Made by a program: the position numbers and the translations under genes
In this document: piece by piece, positions 1 through 11,600 of the stretch
How the letters are laid out: every line of letters starts with the position of its first letter
How positions within the stretch are numbered: position 1 is the stretch's first letter
Notes under the pieces: generated by a model
What the model was told of the DNA's origin: nothing
The model's database searches: none
The model's input: only the letters and a program-made list of their open reading frames with translations
Assembly (NCBI RefSeq): GCF_040807025.1
Contig: NC_090956.1
Location: forward strand, 4,762,517-4,826,516
Reading direction: 5' to 3'
Origin: Struthio camelus
Lineage: Eukaryota; Chordata; Aves; Struthioniformes; Struthionidae
Length of the DNA: 64,000 nt

Positions 1-3000
1 CATCCCAGCTGTACTGCGCATGCCTGCTTGTTCTGCTGGTGGCTTGCTCCCTCTCTGAGAAGGAGCACCCAGGAAAGTCTGTGACCAGGAGTGAGTTGTC
101 CCCTCCAGAGCAATTCCTGTAGCTTGCTTCTAAGTGTGTCCTTGGTCTGGGCCAGGAGCAGCTGCAAGTATTGACTGGTGCCAGGAGCAGCCCCCTCCTA
201 AATACCGCTTTTCTGGGAGGTACAGTGGTCAGCCTGAAATCTCTCCCTGCCTTGTGACTAGATGCCTGTCCTCCTTCCTCAGGACATGTAGGAATGGGCT
301 GCAGGTGCTGCAAGACTATCTCATGGGGAAAGCAGGCTGCTGCAGGAGCAGACTGGATTCATTGCTGTGGTGGGATGTGGGGAGCCCATGAGCAGGAGCT
401 CAGGTGCTGCTGCTTTTACAAGGTCAAGTCTGCTTATGCAGTGGTATGTGGAAATGCTTCACTTGATAAATGAGTCTGACAGAGAAGGAGAGTGCAAAGC
501 CCAGCTTGGAAATGGACCTGAGGAAAGAGGTCAGTTTAAATGGGGTATCTGTCTCCTGAAGGTGGAAAAAAGTTGCTGAAAGCAAGAACTCAAGTTAGTC
601 TCTTTAAAAATAGACCATGTAAGTCAGTGCAATTCAAGCAACAAAGCTTACTCCTGTGCTTGGTTTCTGCCTTTTATAGCAATATCCATTCAGGGAAAAG
701 GCAATTCTTCCACTGTTTACTGACCAATGAATACCTCTTTGTCAAGGTCCATAAGAGGTAGTGCTATCTCCCCTTCATAGCTTTGTCCTGCTAACGAAAG
801 GTCCAGAGGTAGTAGTCTAGGCATGGCTTAATGTGAGATGGAAACGTCAGCCTCTGTTTTGTGACCCAGCAGTCTCGTCTCGTCTCCCCCTCCCTGGGCC
901 CAGCCTGACACCACTTACGTAGAGGAGATACCCTGAGAGCTGCTGTAATTGGGTGGTGGTCAGCGCAGATGAGTGGTGACAGCATCTTTGGGGATCAGCT
1001 GGTGGACTCTGAAGATTTAGATAAGAGCACTCTGGGTGGGTGGTGCTGGGAGGGAAATGTCCTCAGCTGCTTTGAGCCTGGCAGTCACTAGAGTCGACCC
1101 ATAACCAAACTGGAACTGCTGCTGCTGGAAAAACCCTGAAAGGTGTAGTTGTGCTGAGAGCAGAGCAGAGGCAGGCCTGGCGGCTCGCTGCAGCCTGAGA
1201 TTAGTTGTAAACTTTGACTTCCCTTTCTCTTTCAAGGGATCTTAGAAAGGAAAGGGTGTTATTCCAGTTTATTCCATTTCTTCCTTGCGTGAAATAGGGT
1301 GATTGCATCACATTCTTCCAACGTCAAGGTGGAAACCCTAAACCTATGCAAAGAGCATAGGTGTGTTTGATTTTTTTTTTTGCTTGATTTGTTGTTTTTC
1401 TTTAGCAGAGAAATAATCTAGGTTGTCCATTGTTCACTTTGGTCCCCGCAACAGGTAGCGATGCTAGTGAGCTGCTCTGAGACTGTTTTGGGAGCTGAGT
1501 ACAGGTACTTTCCACAGTAGCAGTTACAAAAGCACGGGCAAGTTTAAGGCTTAAACTCTGCCCAGTGCTACTTGTATTTGCAGAGCATCAAAGCAGGGTT
1601 AACGTTTTGCCGCTGCAGTGGAAATGGAGGTTGGAGAGGATGGAAAAAGACTGTTCCCAAGCCAATTTAAAAACATTGTTCTGACCTTACTCAAGAAGCT
1701 ACATCTTCCCTCTCTTTCCTCCCCCTCACATTCCTGTCGTAGTAATCACTGATCTCTAACCTTAGCTTCATCTGCCACAGCTAACCACTTAAATGCACTT
1801 AAAAACAGACTTTCTGCACGCACCTTATCTTGTTGTACCTTAGTACTTCCAGGGCAAAGTTATCTTTGGAGGAGCATGAGTCAGCTGTAAAGGTTTTGAG
1901 TAGTATTGTGTCAGGGTAGTTGATGACTGTCTCCTCCTTGAGGCCAGAGCATGAAGATGGCATAACCTGGTAGATGTAGTTACAGGAGGTGTTTTGCTTC
2001 TTTCTGTTTTCATGTAAACAGATTTGAGCAGATGACACAGTCATCAGACTTCCTGGGCTAATACAAGGCTGCTGCAGATGATGTCCATTTTGGAGGCTGT
2101 CAGTTGAGTTTGCTTCCTAATTTGGTCACAGTGTGCTTAGAGCTGGCCTGCTTTCCTTTTTTTAACACTCGTCCTTTTATATCATTGTAGTGGAGGGGAA
2201 GCTGTTTGTATCAGAGAACCTCCAGCTCTTTTCGCTTCCTCTGTGCAGAGGAAGTGATACTTGAATGGTGTCTTTGAAAAAGCAGTGCAGTTCTGAATTT
2301 GATCTTTTTGCTTTTCCTTCATTCTTTGCCACTCTTTAATGAGCTCATCTCAATGAGTGCTGGTCGTCTTTCCATTCTTGGTATTCATTTGAGCTCTTAG
2401 TGCTGGAAGGGCTCTGTGGATTAGGTCTCTTAAGTGACAGAGGGAGCTGTATTGAAGTTAAACAATAAAATTGATAAGCAGGGATATTGGAATACATACT
2501 GCAAAGGGGAGAGATGAGTCTGATGCAAACCTAGCCTCAGCTAATGGAGAAAGTATGTTTTGTTTCATATATCACTAACAAGAGTTCTGGCACCATTTAG
2601 GAAGCTGAAAATGCCAAACGCTGGGAGAAAAATAGTGGCTGGTCAGCTCTGCTAAATGACCTTTAAAAAAAATGAGCTAATGTATTGCAAATCCTCAAGA
2701 AAATTAAGGACCGCAGGCCTACTTGAAGAGGGCTGCTTTTTGGTATTGGACCAGAATTGGCCCTAAACAAGCTGCCTTTGGTTCCTGGCATGCAGGAGGC
2801 AGACCTTAACTGTCAATGTGACTTTTCATTCGGCAACAAACAGTTGACAAATACTGAACCTGTAGCCTCCTTTTTTCTATGCTGTACTTACCAGGAAGGA
2901 GGAAAAATGTTTCCAGGTGATCCAGTTGAGGATGCAGCTCTGATGACTTCATTCAGAGCTGTTGGGATGCTTCTGTGCCTTACAGTGATGGTGAACCTAT

Positions 3001-3190
3001 TGTTGAGGGACCTGACACCAGTGTTGGAGAAGATTCTGTGGCCCTTAAAGGACTAGGGGATGCTGGGCCCTCTATTCAAATCCAGGACTCTTCTAGGTCC
3101 AGAATACATAAGCAGTTCCAGTAGAGTCTAGGTCAAAGTGAGCCATGAACACATTGGTTCTTGGCCTTAGAGGTTTGGCAGTAGATGGGC

Positions 3191-3910
3191 AGGAATGGGT
3201 TGGCCTCCTCTGGAGGAATGGGTTGGCCTCCTCTGGAGGAATGGGTTGGCCTCCTCTGGAGGAATGGGTTGGCCTCCTCTGGAGGAATGGGTTGGCCTCC
3301 TCTGGAGGAATGGGTTGGCCTCCTCTGGAGGAATGGGTTGGCCTCCTCTGGAGGAATGGGTTGGCCTCCTCTGGAGGAATGGGTTGGCCTCCTCTGGAGG
3401 AATGGGTTGGCCTCCTCTGGAGGAATGGGTTGGCCTCCTCTGGAGGAATGGGTTGGCCTCCTCTGGAGGAATGGGTTGGCCTCCTCTGGAGGAATGGGTT
3501 GGCCTCCTCTGGAGGAATGGGTTGGCCTCCTCTGGAGGAATGGGTTGGCCTCCTCTGGAGGAATGGGTTGGCCTCCTCTGGAGGAATGGGTTGGCCTCCT
3601 CTGGAGGAATGGGTTGGCCTCCTCTGGAGGAATGGGTTGGCCTCCTCTGGAGGAATGGGTTGGCCTCCTCTGGAGGAATGGGTTGGCCTCCTCTGGAGGA
3701 ATGGGTTGGCCTCCTCTGGAGGAATGGGTTGGCCTCCTCTGGAGGAATGGGTTGGCCTCCTCTGGAGGAATGGGTTGGCCTCCTCTGGAGGAATGGGTTG
3801 GCCTCCTCTGGAGGAATGGGTTGGCCTCCTCTGGAGGAATGGGTTGGCCTCCTCTGGAGGAATGGGTTGGCCTCCTCTGGAGGAATGGGTTGGCCTCCTC
3901 TGGAGGAATG
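3191..3910. repeat. 23-bp minisatellite, about 31 identical copies
   Basis: The unit is AGGAATGGGTTGG followed by CCTCCTCTGG. Thirty-one full units fill 3191-3903, then 7 bases of a further unit follow. No variant copy is visible. Each unit junction contains CCTCC-TCT-GGAGG, a 5-bp stem with a 3-base loop, and G-tracts on the + strand. As 23 is not a multiple of 3, translation cycles through all frames and every frame on both strands is open, which creates spurious ORFs over 250 codons. Such homogeneity points to recent expansion or gene conversion, and copy number is probably polymorphic. Confidence 0.98.
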
Positions 3911-4405
3911 AAACTTCAGTGTGAGTCATTCTGGATGCCTGGTTACTGTTGACCTCTGGTACATGAGTAATGGAGAAATGTGAATGTGAAGTGGTGAGGC
4001 AGCAAATTTAAAGGGGGAGAGGGAAGGTGAAAACAGAAGATTTTCTCCCATTTTGTAAAAATCACCTCTGTGTGTCACTCTACATTTGCATATTATCTTC
4101 TAATTAGTTCTGACTCACCCACCACTTCCACCTGAAAGGAATGATATGTTTTGAAATATGCAGTTTATAATCTCAGTAGGCCAATGTTTCTTCTCCTCTC
4201 TCTCCCTCCTCTTCCAGTGCCCCCCAAAATGCATTTTCTTATAGCTTTTAACCTTCAAGCCTCTTCTCTTCTGCTCTTGCTCTGTTACTACTCTTGCATT
4301 ATTAATGGAGCTGTAGCAATCCAGCCAGAACACTGACATTACTAATTACTACTTGTAGCAGAGGAATGAGGAGCAAGATAGAAAGTGGGTCAGAAGATGC
4401 TGTCG

Positions 4406-4427
4406 TCATAAAATCATAGTATCAGAA
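4406..4427 (-). repeat. possible degenerate CR1 LINE 3' tail
   Basis: The + strand reads TCATAAAATCATAGTATCAG, close to the antisense of the short tandem tail of sauropsid CR1 LINEs (TCATAGAA repeated). The sequence that follows is not recognizably CR1, so this may be an old fragment or chance. Confidence 0.25.
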
Positions 4428-5506
4428 CTGCAGAGCAGAACTCTTTGTACAAGCAGGTTTGTGTTGAAAATGGACTCCTTCACCCTGAGGCATACCTGTA
4501 TATGTTCAGGATGTGGGCTCTCCGTGCTTATTTGCTGCATACAAATGAAGTGAGCATCTTGCACACAGAAAATGGTTAATGGACCTTTAATCCTCAAGAG
4601 CTGAGGAATGGAGCGATCTGTTGTGCTTTGCCTGGTAGCACTTTAAGCATCACAAAATTCATGTGCTCTTCAGTGTTGGTACTGCAGCGTGAAGCCCCTT
4701 CTCTTATTAGTGTCAAAGGCTGAGGAAGCATTAGTGGCTGGGTTTATTTTTGCATTTGGTGAGAGCCTGTCACACTCTATGCGTTCAGATTGTCCTTGGT
4801 AGTGCCAAGGGCATCCTATAGCAGCGAACAGCTCTCTATGCGCCATATAAAAGAATATGGCTATTATGAAATCAGAATTAGACCATTATTTTGGGGATGC
4901 AGCAATTGACCTGTGAATACTGGGCTGCTGTAAGCATAAGGAGTTGCCTGACTATCCTGCTTCTGGTTAATGGAGCTGTGCCTTTTCACTCAATTGGGCA
5001 AAGCATCCACTTAGGGATCTGGCATCCCTTGGAGGCCTTGCCATGAACAGTTGTGCTGTCATGTTAGCTTGCTCCTTGAATGAGGGGCAAGTGTGAAAAG
5101 AGAAGTGTCGTTTACTACAGAATATATTGACTGTTAAGGTAAGTGACAGTTTAAAGAAAGTAATCACTTTAAACACATGCTTTCATTGTTCTCTTTGAAA
5201 TAATTAAAAAGGCTAAAATGCATAGGTCAGTAATAAAACGCAAATACAAAATTGAGTAGTTTATACTGGCAAAAAACTGAACTCTTTCCTAAAATGATAC
5301 TTTAAAAGAGAGACTTAAATCTATACTCTCCCAGCACAGTCATTACAAACTTTCTGTTAGCAAGTAGGGAGCGAGATAGGAGGCTCTTCTAAATTTGCTT
5401 GCTAGCAACGAGGGGAAGAGAGCGTGTCTCACTAAGACACGTAACACAAGATGGCAGCTTCCTTAATCTCTTGGAGACAAGGGAAAAGAGAAGGGACTGT
5501 GTAGTC

Positions 5507-5526
5507 TTTTTTTTTTTTTTTTTTTT
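5507..5526. repeat. poly-T run (20 nt)
   Basis: Uninterrupted T20 followed by CCAG, which resembles a splice acceptor on the + strand. No coding exon follows. It could also be the antisense of an old poly-A tail. Confidence 0.9.
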
Positions 5527-6449
5527 CCAGCATTGCTGGTGACAATATGGCAGCCTGGTATATACTCCGCTATGGGTGTCAGAGGGATCGGACCTTCTGG
5601 CTACTTTGAGGGGAGCAGAAATAGGCACATCTTAAGGTCCTGCCTACACTGAACACAAGGGTGTACCCCTTGCAGAGTGCAAATACTGATGCAGCATCTA
5701 TGCAAGTTCTCCTACCTGTGAAGTCACGGTCTACTGCAAAGCCCAGTATGCAGGAGCCCAGGGTGACTGTGTGTATATGCAGCAACTGGGTTACACTGGT
5801 TTTGGAAGAACACAAGGAATTGGCAAAACAATTTGTGCTCAGTCTCTGCTAGACTATCTAACATCCAGATAAACTGGTAGCGTGTAGCGTGCTTCATTTG
5901 TGTTCTCAGCGGAGTAAGATAGGCCTGCACGTGAGCAGCATGACTCCCTTAAAAGTCAGATGGCAACTCTCGCAAGCAAGTTAGATCTTTGGGCTGGACA
6001 GGCTTGACAATACCCCCTTTCAAAGATTATCTTTTAAACTATCCTAGTCACACGCTGCCTTTGGTGCCCGCCTGAGTCTTTTGTCATGACGAGCAGTATT
6101 TAAGAGAAGCAGGCTACTCTAATCTGTTCTCTGTGGGCTGAAAAATCTATCCCACTGTAGCTGGCCAACTTTATTTCTCTAATCGATCATAATACGTGTA
6201 GGGGTTTTGAAAATCCTGGCTCATGTTTTCTCTGGTGTAGATGGAACTGTGTGTTACTCAGAAGTGAGCCCAAAGCAGAATGTTGCTAGTGCAACTTGGA
6301 GTGTTTGAGGGAGAGCAGGCACTCCCCTTAAGTGGGAGCTGACGGTGGGCAGTAATTTCTACTGTGTTTTTATTAAAGTCGGTGTGCAGCTGGAGATGTC
6401 TAAACTTTATAACCCCTGTATTCTTTTCAAAAAATAAGTACTGATTTGT

Positions 6450-6670
6450 CGTTAAAATCGAGCATCTTCATTAAGGCCAATGCTTCCTCTGTCCCAAATT
6501 TCATGTGCACGTATTTAATTAAAAGGCAACAAGGTTAATGAAGCTTTGAATGCATAAGGCCTTACTTGCTGAGTTTAATTTTATTTAATTACTCCAGAGA
6601 TTGGAATTCCCAGCTATGATTGTCCCCTAACATGTGATTAAGGAACTGGAAAGGGACGATTTGAATTGTT
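6450..6670. promoter_or_regulatory. candidate conserved noncoding block in RNF216 intron
   Basis: An AT-rich block with the palindrome TTTAATTAAA (6514-6523) and further TTAAT/TTTAATTA motifs of homeodomain type in clean, non-repetitive sequence. Its regulatory status is inferred from motif density only. Confidence 0.25.
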
Positions 6671-8279
6671 ACTCAGTGCCAACTTCTTTGTCTTCTAATT
6701 TTTTTCATCTTTGTTTGAAAGAGGATTAGAGAAAAATGCATTCTTAAGTCAATGTTTTAGCTTTGTATTTCTGATGGAACTGGCAAAGTTGTGAGCTGCT
6801 GAGCAGAAACCTGGGACACTGGGAGCAAGGTGGAAAATGGGAAGTTTTTTTGTGGATTGACAATCTTCCTTTGTCCTGTGGAAGATCAAGAGCAAGTAAG
6901 GTTGTTCCTTCTCCTGCCCCAATACCTGTTACCACACTCAGCGTCGGTGGGGTTAAGTTGGCTGCATAATGCCATAGCCCAAATCAGTGTAGTCTTCATT
7001 AAGCATGCAGTGTTTACAAAAAAGCTGGGGTGTCTCTAGGATTTTTGTTTACAGGTGTTTTGTTTTGAGCAGTAGTTTTAGTGTCTATGACTTCTGTGAG
7101 GATCCAGGTCCTTTTGTGATCCTCGTGTTAACTGTTGTATGAACTTGCGGTCCCTGCTCTGCAGAGCTCTTAAAGCTGAAAATCTAGACTGCAGAAAAGC
7201 CATGTACCAGCAAAGTGTTCCAGTGATGGAAACGGCAGGATCGTGTTCCTGACTTCGTTATAATAAAAACTTATGACCCATGCTGAATGTCTCTGTGGTT
7301 GTCTGTCTTTATCTGTGACAGATGCTATTGAATATTCCAAGGCTACTGTACATTTTTATGTATCCTTATGGGCTTGTTAGCAACTATAGCCTTGACTAGA
7401 GGGATAATATAAAGAAAGCTTTCAGCAGGAACAGAAGACAGCAGGATTAATGCCCTTCTCTAATACTGGAACAATGCAGGTAACAAGTGTTTTAGGGTTT
7501 TGCTGCAGCTTTGACTCCTTTTGGAGGTCCTAACTGTCAAAAATTCTTGGGAATAGTATGTAGTAGCATCCCCCTGCTGTAGTTGGCCGGCATGAGATGC
7601 TGGTCAGCAAGCAGTCCCTGCACAAAGAGGTATTTCAGACCTGTCAGGCTTTCCCAGGAATAAGCCAGCGATTGCTGGTAGACTGTTGTGTATGAGGTGT
7701 TGCTTGGGGGGGAAGAAAAAGTTTTAAGCCGTGCTTGGCTTTCAGAAAGGTATCTGATCTCTTCCTGCTGTTGTGGGAAGAGCAGACCTGCAGGTGCTAC
7801 CTGGCCATGGCTGTGGGGAGTTGCAGCATGAGCTGGAGAGAGGATGGCAAGCGCAGGTTTGGGTCCCAGCACCCTGTAGGTGTGTTTGGGAGGACTGCAG
7901 AGTGCTCAGAGGCGCCCTTGATGGCGTTGCGCAAGCTCTCGCGTGCCTATTAAATTGTTCCTAAGCAGATGAATCTGTAAAACAGCTGGGGTGAGACAGT
8001 TTGCTTCCTTTCAGGCGTTCTCCTTAGTCTTTCTATAGTTCTCCTCCTCGTCAGCCTGGCTCTTATCTCCTCCCCGGCTGGAGGTGACGTGCATCCTTAC
8101 TGCTCGCCCTTGCCTGGTCTTGAGCTTTCACTTCTCCTGGCCGTAGTAAAACACCTTTCCATCTGGCCTGATGGTTTAAGTGACCTCTGCCCTGCTGAAT
8201 AACTAATGGCCGGGCCCTCGCGCTGGGGGCTGGGGCCGGCCGGTGTGTGGCAGCTCCTCTCGCCGTGGGCTCGGGGAGC

Positions 8280-8600
8280 AGAGGTGACCGCTAAGTGGGC
8301 TTGTTGCCGCTACCAGTGTAAACAGAGCAGATGTTCCCGTGAGCCGGGGGAGCATTAATGGCATGTGTTGGCCCGGGCTGCTGTAAAACACTGCTGCGCG
8401 CTTTCGCAATGAGGTCAGCGGCGCTAAAAGCTGATGGGAGTTTAATGTGGAGTCTGCCTTGCGAAACGGAGGGGTCAACCGAGAAAGCGGCCGCTAATGG
8501 AAACGCAAGTACGCTTGTCATAAATCAGTGCCAAAACCCCAAACAGGCAGAGCTGCCGCTGTATCCTCCAGCCAGCGACGTAGCTGTAACTACCTATTAG
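8280..8600. promoter_or_regulatory. candidate regulatory block with retained CpGs
   Basis: About 300 bp with many CpGs in an otherwise CpG-poor intron, including GCGCGCTTTCGCAATGAGGT (a C/EBP-like half site) and a NotI-type GCGGCCGC. It may be an enhancer or a small orphan CpG island. No coding exon with splice sites is seen. Confidence 0.3.
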
Positions 8601-11600
8601 CTAGTCAGTGGCTGCCTTCCTCGCTGTGGGTTTTTTTTCACGGTAGCGTTTGACTTTAAAAGGGACAAATAGTGGCTGAAAACAGACAGCTCAAGGAAAA
8701 CTCTGGTTGCTGAGCGAGCGTTGCTTCACCTGCTTCCCCCGAATGTTTGTGGGCTCCCTTAATCACTGCTGCCCCTCCACTTGGGGAGTGATAGAGGACA
8801 GCTGAAACCTTATGTTAAACAAGTCATCCTCTGGCAGAATCAAATCCCTTGTATTTCTGCCCCGCGGTTGCTAGGAGCTCTGAAGACATCCAGGAAAGCT
8901 TTGCGAGGCAGGAGACAAAGCATGCTTGGCGCTGTTTAGAGATCATATGGTTTTTAAAAACAAACAGATTTTGTTTTTATAAAAAAGCAATATTTTTCTC
9001 AACAATGAAGGGTTGGTCAGCTACCAGATCAACCAATGTATTCCTTGTAAAGCTGGACTCTGTGGGTTACCATTTGCCAACAAGATAAGATGATCATATT
9101 TGTTCAGTGATTTATGCTCTGTGAAGCTAATCTGAAAGAATGTTTTATTGCTCTATTTATTTTTTTAAGAGGGTTCTTTGACCTCCTTTTTTTTTGTGCG
9201 TGTTGGGAATAAGCATGCCTTTAAGCTAAATCTCAAAGCCCAGCCCAAACTGGGGGTCTGTCTTCAGGGTTGCTGCTTAAAACCTAATATCCGCAGGCTA
9301 TTAGTGGCAGAGATTCCATTCTGAAAAATAAGAAGTGAACATCTCTTCCCCTCGAGGCTTTTTCTACTTTGAAAAGCCTTGCTGGAGTATCCAGCCTCAT
9401 ACAACCCAACAAAGCCAGTCTGCAACAAGAAGGGGGGTGTGGTGGCGTGTGTTTTCTTTTTATTTTCCCCCCCCCTTTTCTTTTTCGGTCTCCCTTAAAG
9501 GGCAGAGGTTAAAACAAAACAGATGCTCTTGGATGTTGTGCCTCAGATGTGCAAGAGGCAGTGGGCAAGTCACTTGGGTCACAAGGTCTTGCCTTGGCTC
9601 CTCACGTGTGAAATGATGTTCATAAGAGGATATCAGACCTGATAGAAAGCAACCTGGAAGAGATGGGTGATCCTCAGGATGGGGGTGAGAGGAGGAGTAT
9701 CGGTGTTGTTATTGAGTTACCTTCACCCTAAAGTTTGTGTATATAAGTATCCATATAAGTAAAATCTGAAAGTGCCCTGTTATGACATGTTCTCCCCAAA
9801 GAAGGGAATGGATTGCAGCTATTGGAGCTGCCTACAAAAAGAGGGATGGAGCTTTCAGGTAGCTGGAGCTCATGCCAGGTCTTGTGTTCAGCGGTAGCCT
9901 GCTACTGCTACTATATTTAGTTTCTTTTTGTCTCCCAGAATGAACACATTAAACTTTTCTAGATATGGAGATAGGCATGACACCAACTAGCACTAAAATG
10001 CTTGCCAGCTTCTCAGCTTTACAGTTGTTTTTAGGCAGGTTCCTTGCCTTTCCTGTGTTTGGGCCTGAGCTGTGCTGATGGGGTAGAGGATAATTAGATG
10101 AGGTTATGTGAATGAGGTTTGGTTTTGTAGGAGTTTGCTCTGCCCATCGAACCTGGGGTATTTTAGAAGACCTTCTGGAGTATTTTGTTATCTTGTGGCT
10201 TTAACCCCTTGTTTTGTATTTCAGGCGCGTAGAGGAAAGAATTGGCACTTTATAGGAGTCATTAGGTAACTTTTCCAGTTTTTTACTACAAGCAAGCATT
10301 CAAATGCTTTCAGAGGCAACTTTGTTTTACTGTAAAAGATCCCTGCATTGAATAATTCTGACCTACCCGTGTAATCAAATGAAGCACACTTTTTTTTCTT
10401 CCCTCCTGGAATTTTGTGCTAGTTGCAGCTGTTGTTCAAGCTATGGATTTCTAGATTTGTGTCAGAAAACCATGACTTCAGACCACTGGGATTTTTGTGG
10501 GTGGGTGAATGTGATAACAGATTAATGAATTTTACTCGGCATCTCCATCTGCCAGACTAAACCATATCCTGCATAGGAGACTTAACACAGCTGTTTGAGC
10601 TGGTCCTTTAAAAGCAAAGTAGTCCAGGGTAATGGAAATCCATTTGCTAGTCAAAGCTGATCCTGAATATAAAAAAATTTGTTCTTAAGGTGGGCTTTCA
10701 GAAGGCAGCACCTTATCCATAATATATTTATTTTTCTTTTCCTGATACAAGCTCTGTGATGAACTCAAAGCACACAAACAAGGAAAAGTAGTGATCATAT
10801 GAAGAAATGCAGGTGATCCCCTCGGGGCTAAGTAGAAACCCCAGGTGCTCATGAAACATGTGGATCAGGTTCCTTATCTGAAACTTGGACTCTTACTTAT
10901 TGCTGCAACACTCAGTTGCCTTCCTTCTAACTTCTGTATGTAAGTAAATTAAAATATGTAGGGTAAATCAGTTATTTCAGTTCCAGTGTGGGGGACTTGT
11001 ACCAGAGGAAAATAACTGGGAAGCAATAGCAATGCATTGCTACATGTGTAAAAGTATATGTACTTCCTCAAATTGCATTTGGCTCAAATCTCTGCCCCTG
11101 CAAGGGGCAAACAAAGTTCAGCTGAGAATAGAGCTGTAGTGAGGAATGAGATGACCAGATCAGGCAAAAACTGCAATGCATTAGTTGTAGCTGCAAGTTT
11201 TCCTGTTCCCTCCTGAGAGCTTTGGAAGTTAAAAGGAAATGAAGTAGCTGCTGAATAAGAAACACGTTATCCTTTGCCTGCCTTCTGTTATACGTAAGAA
11301 GTTGCCATGGCTAGACACCAATCTGATATTGTTATTTTGACCTCAAGCAGCGTTTAGCTTTTTTATGTAGAAAGAGGTATCTGTCATCTTCAGTGCCCAG
11401 AAAGTGCCAGCAAAAAACGGTAGTGTGCAGATACACACACCTCTGCTGTTCCTAAATGCCACTTCTCTAGCTTCTCACTGCCTGTGAGACTGGATAAACA
11501 GCACCTACATAGAGGAGCCCAAAGGCATTGCGGGGTTGGAGTGATGGGGGAAGCCTGGCCTGGTGACTTGGATATGCAAGCACTAAAGGGTGCTCAACAC

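Noticed and set aside
2757..3056. 99-codon + ORF with a hydrophobic stretch
   Set aside because: It begins mid-sequence without promoter or splice context and lies in RNF216 intron; a chance frame.
3093..3952. ORFs of 238-278 codons on both strands over the minisatellite
   Set aside because: They are produced wholly by a 23-bp repeat lacking stops. The encoded period-23 peptide is the same in each frame on a strand, and no gene structure surrounds them.
5507..5560. T20-CCAG resembling a splice acceptor
   Set aside because: The following sequence gives no conserved RNF216 peptide and no matching donor in frame.
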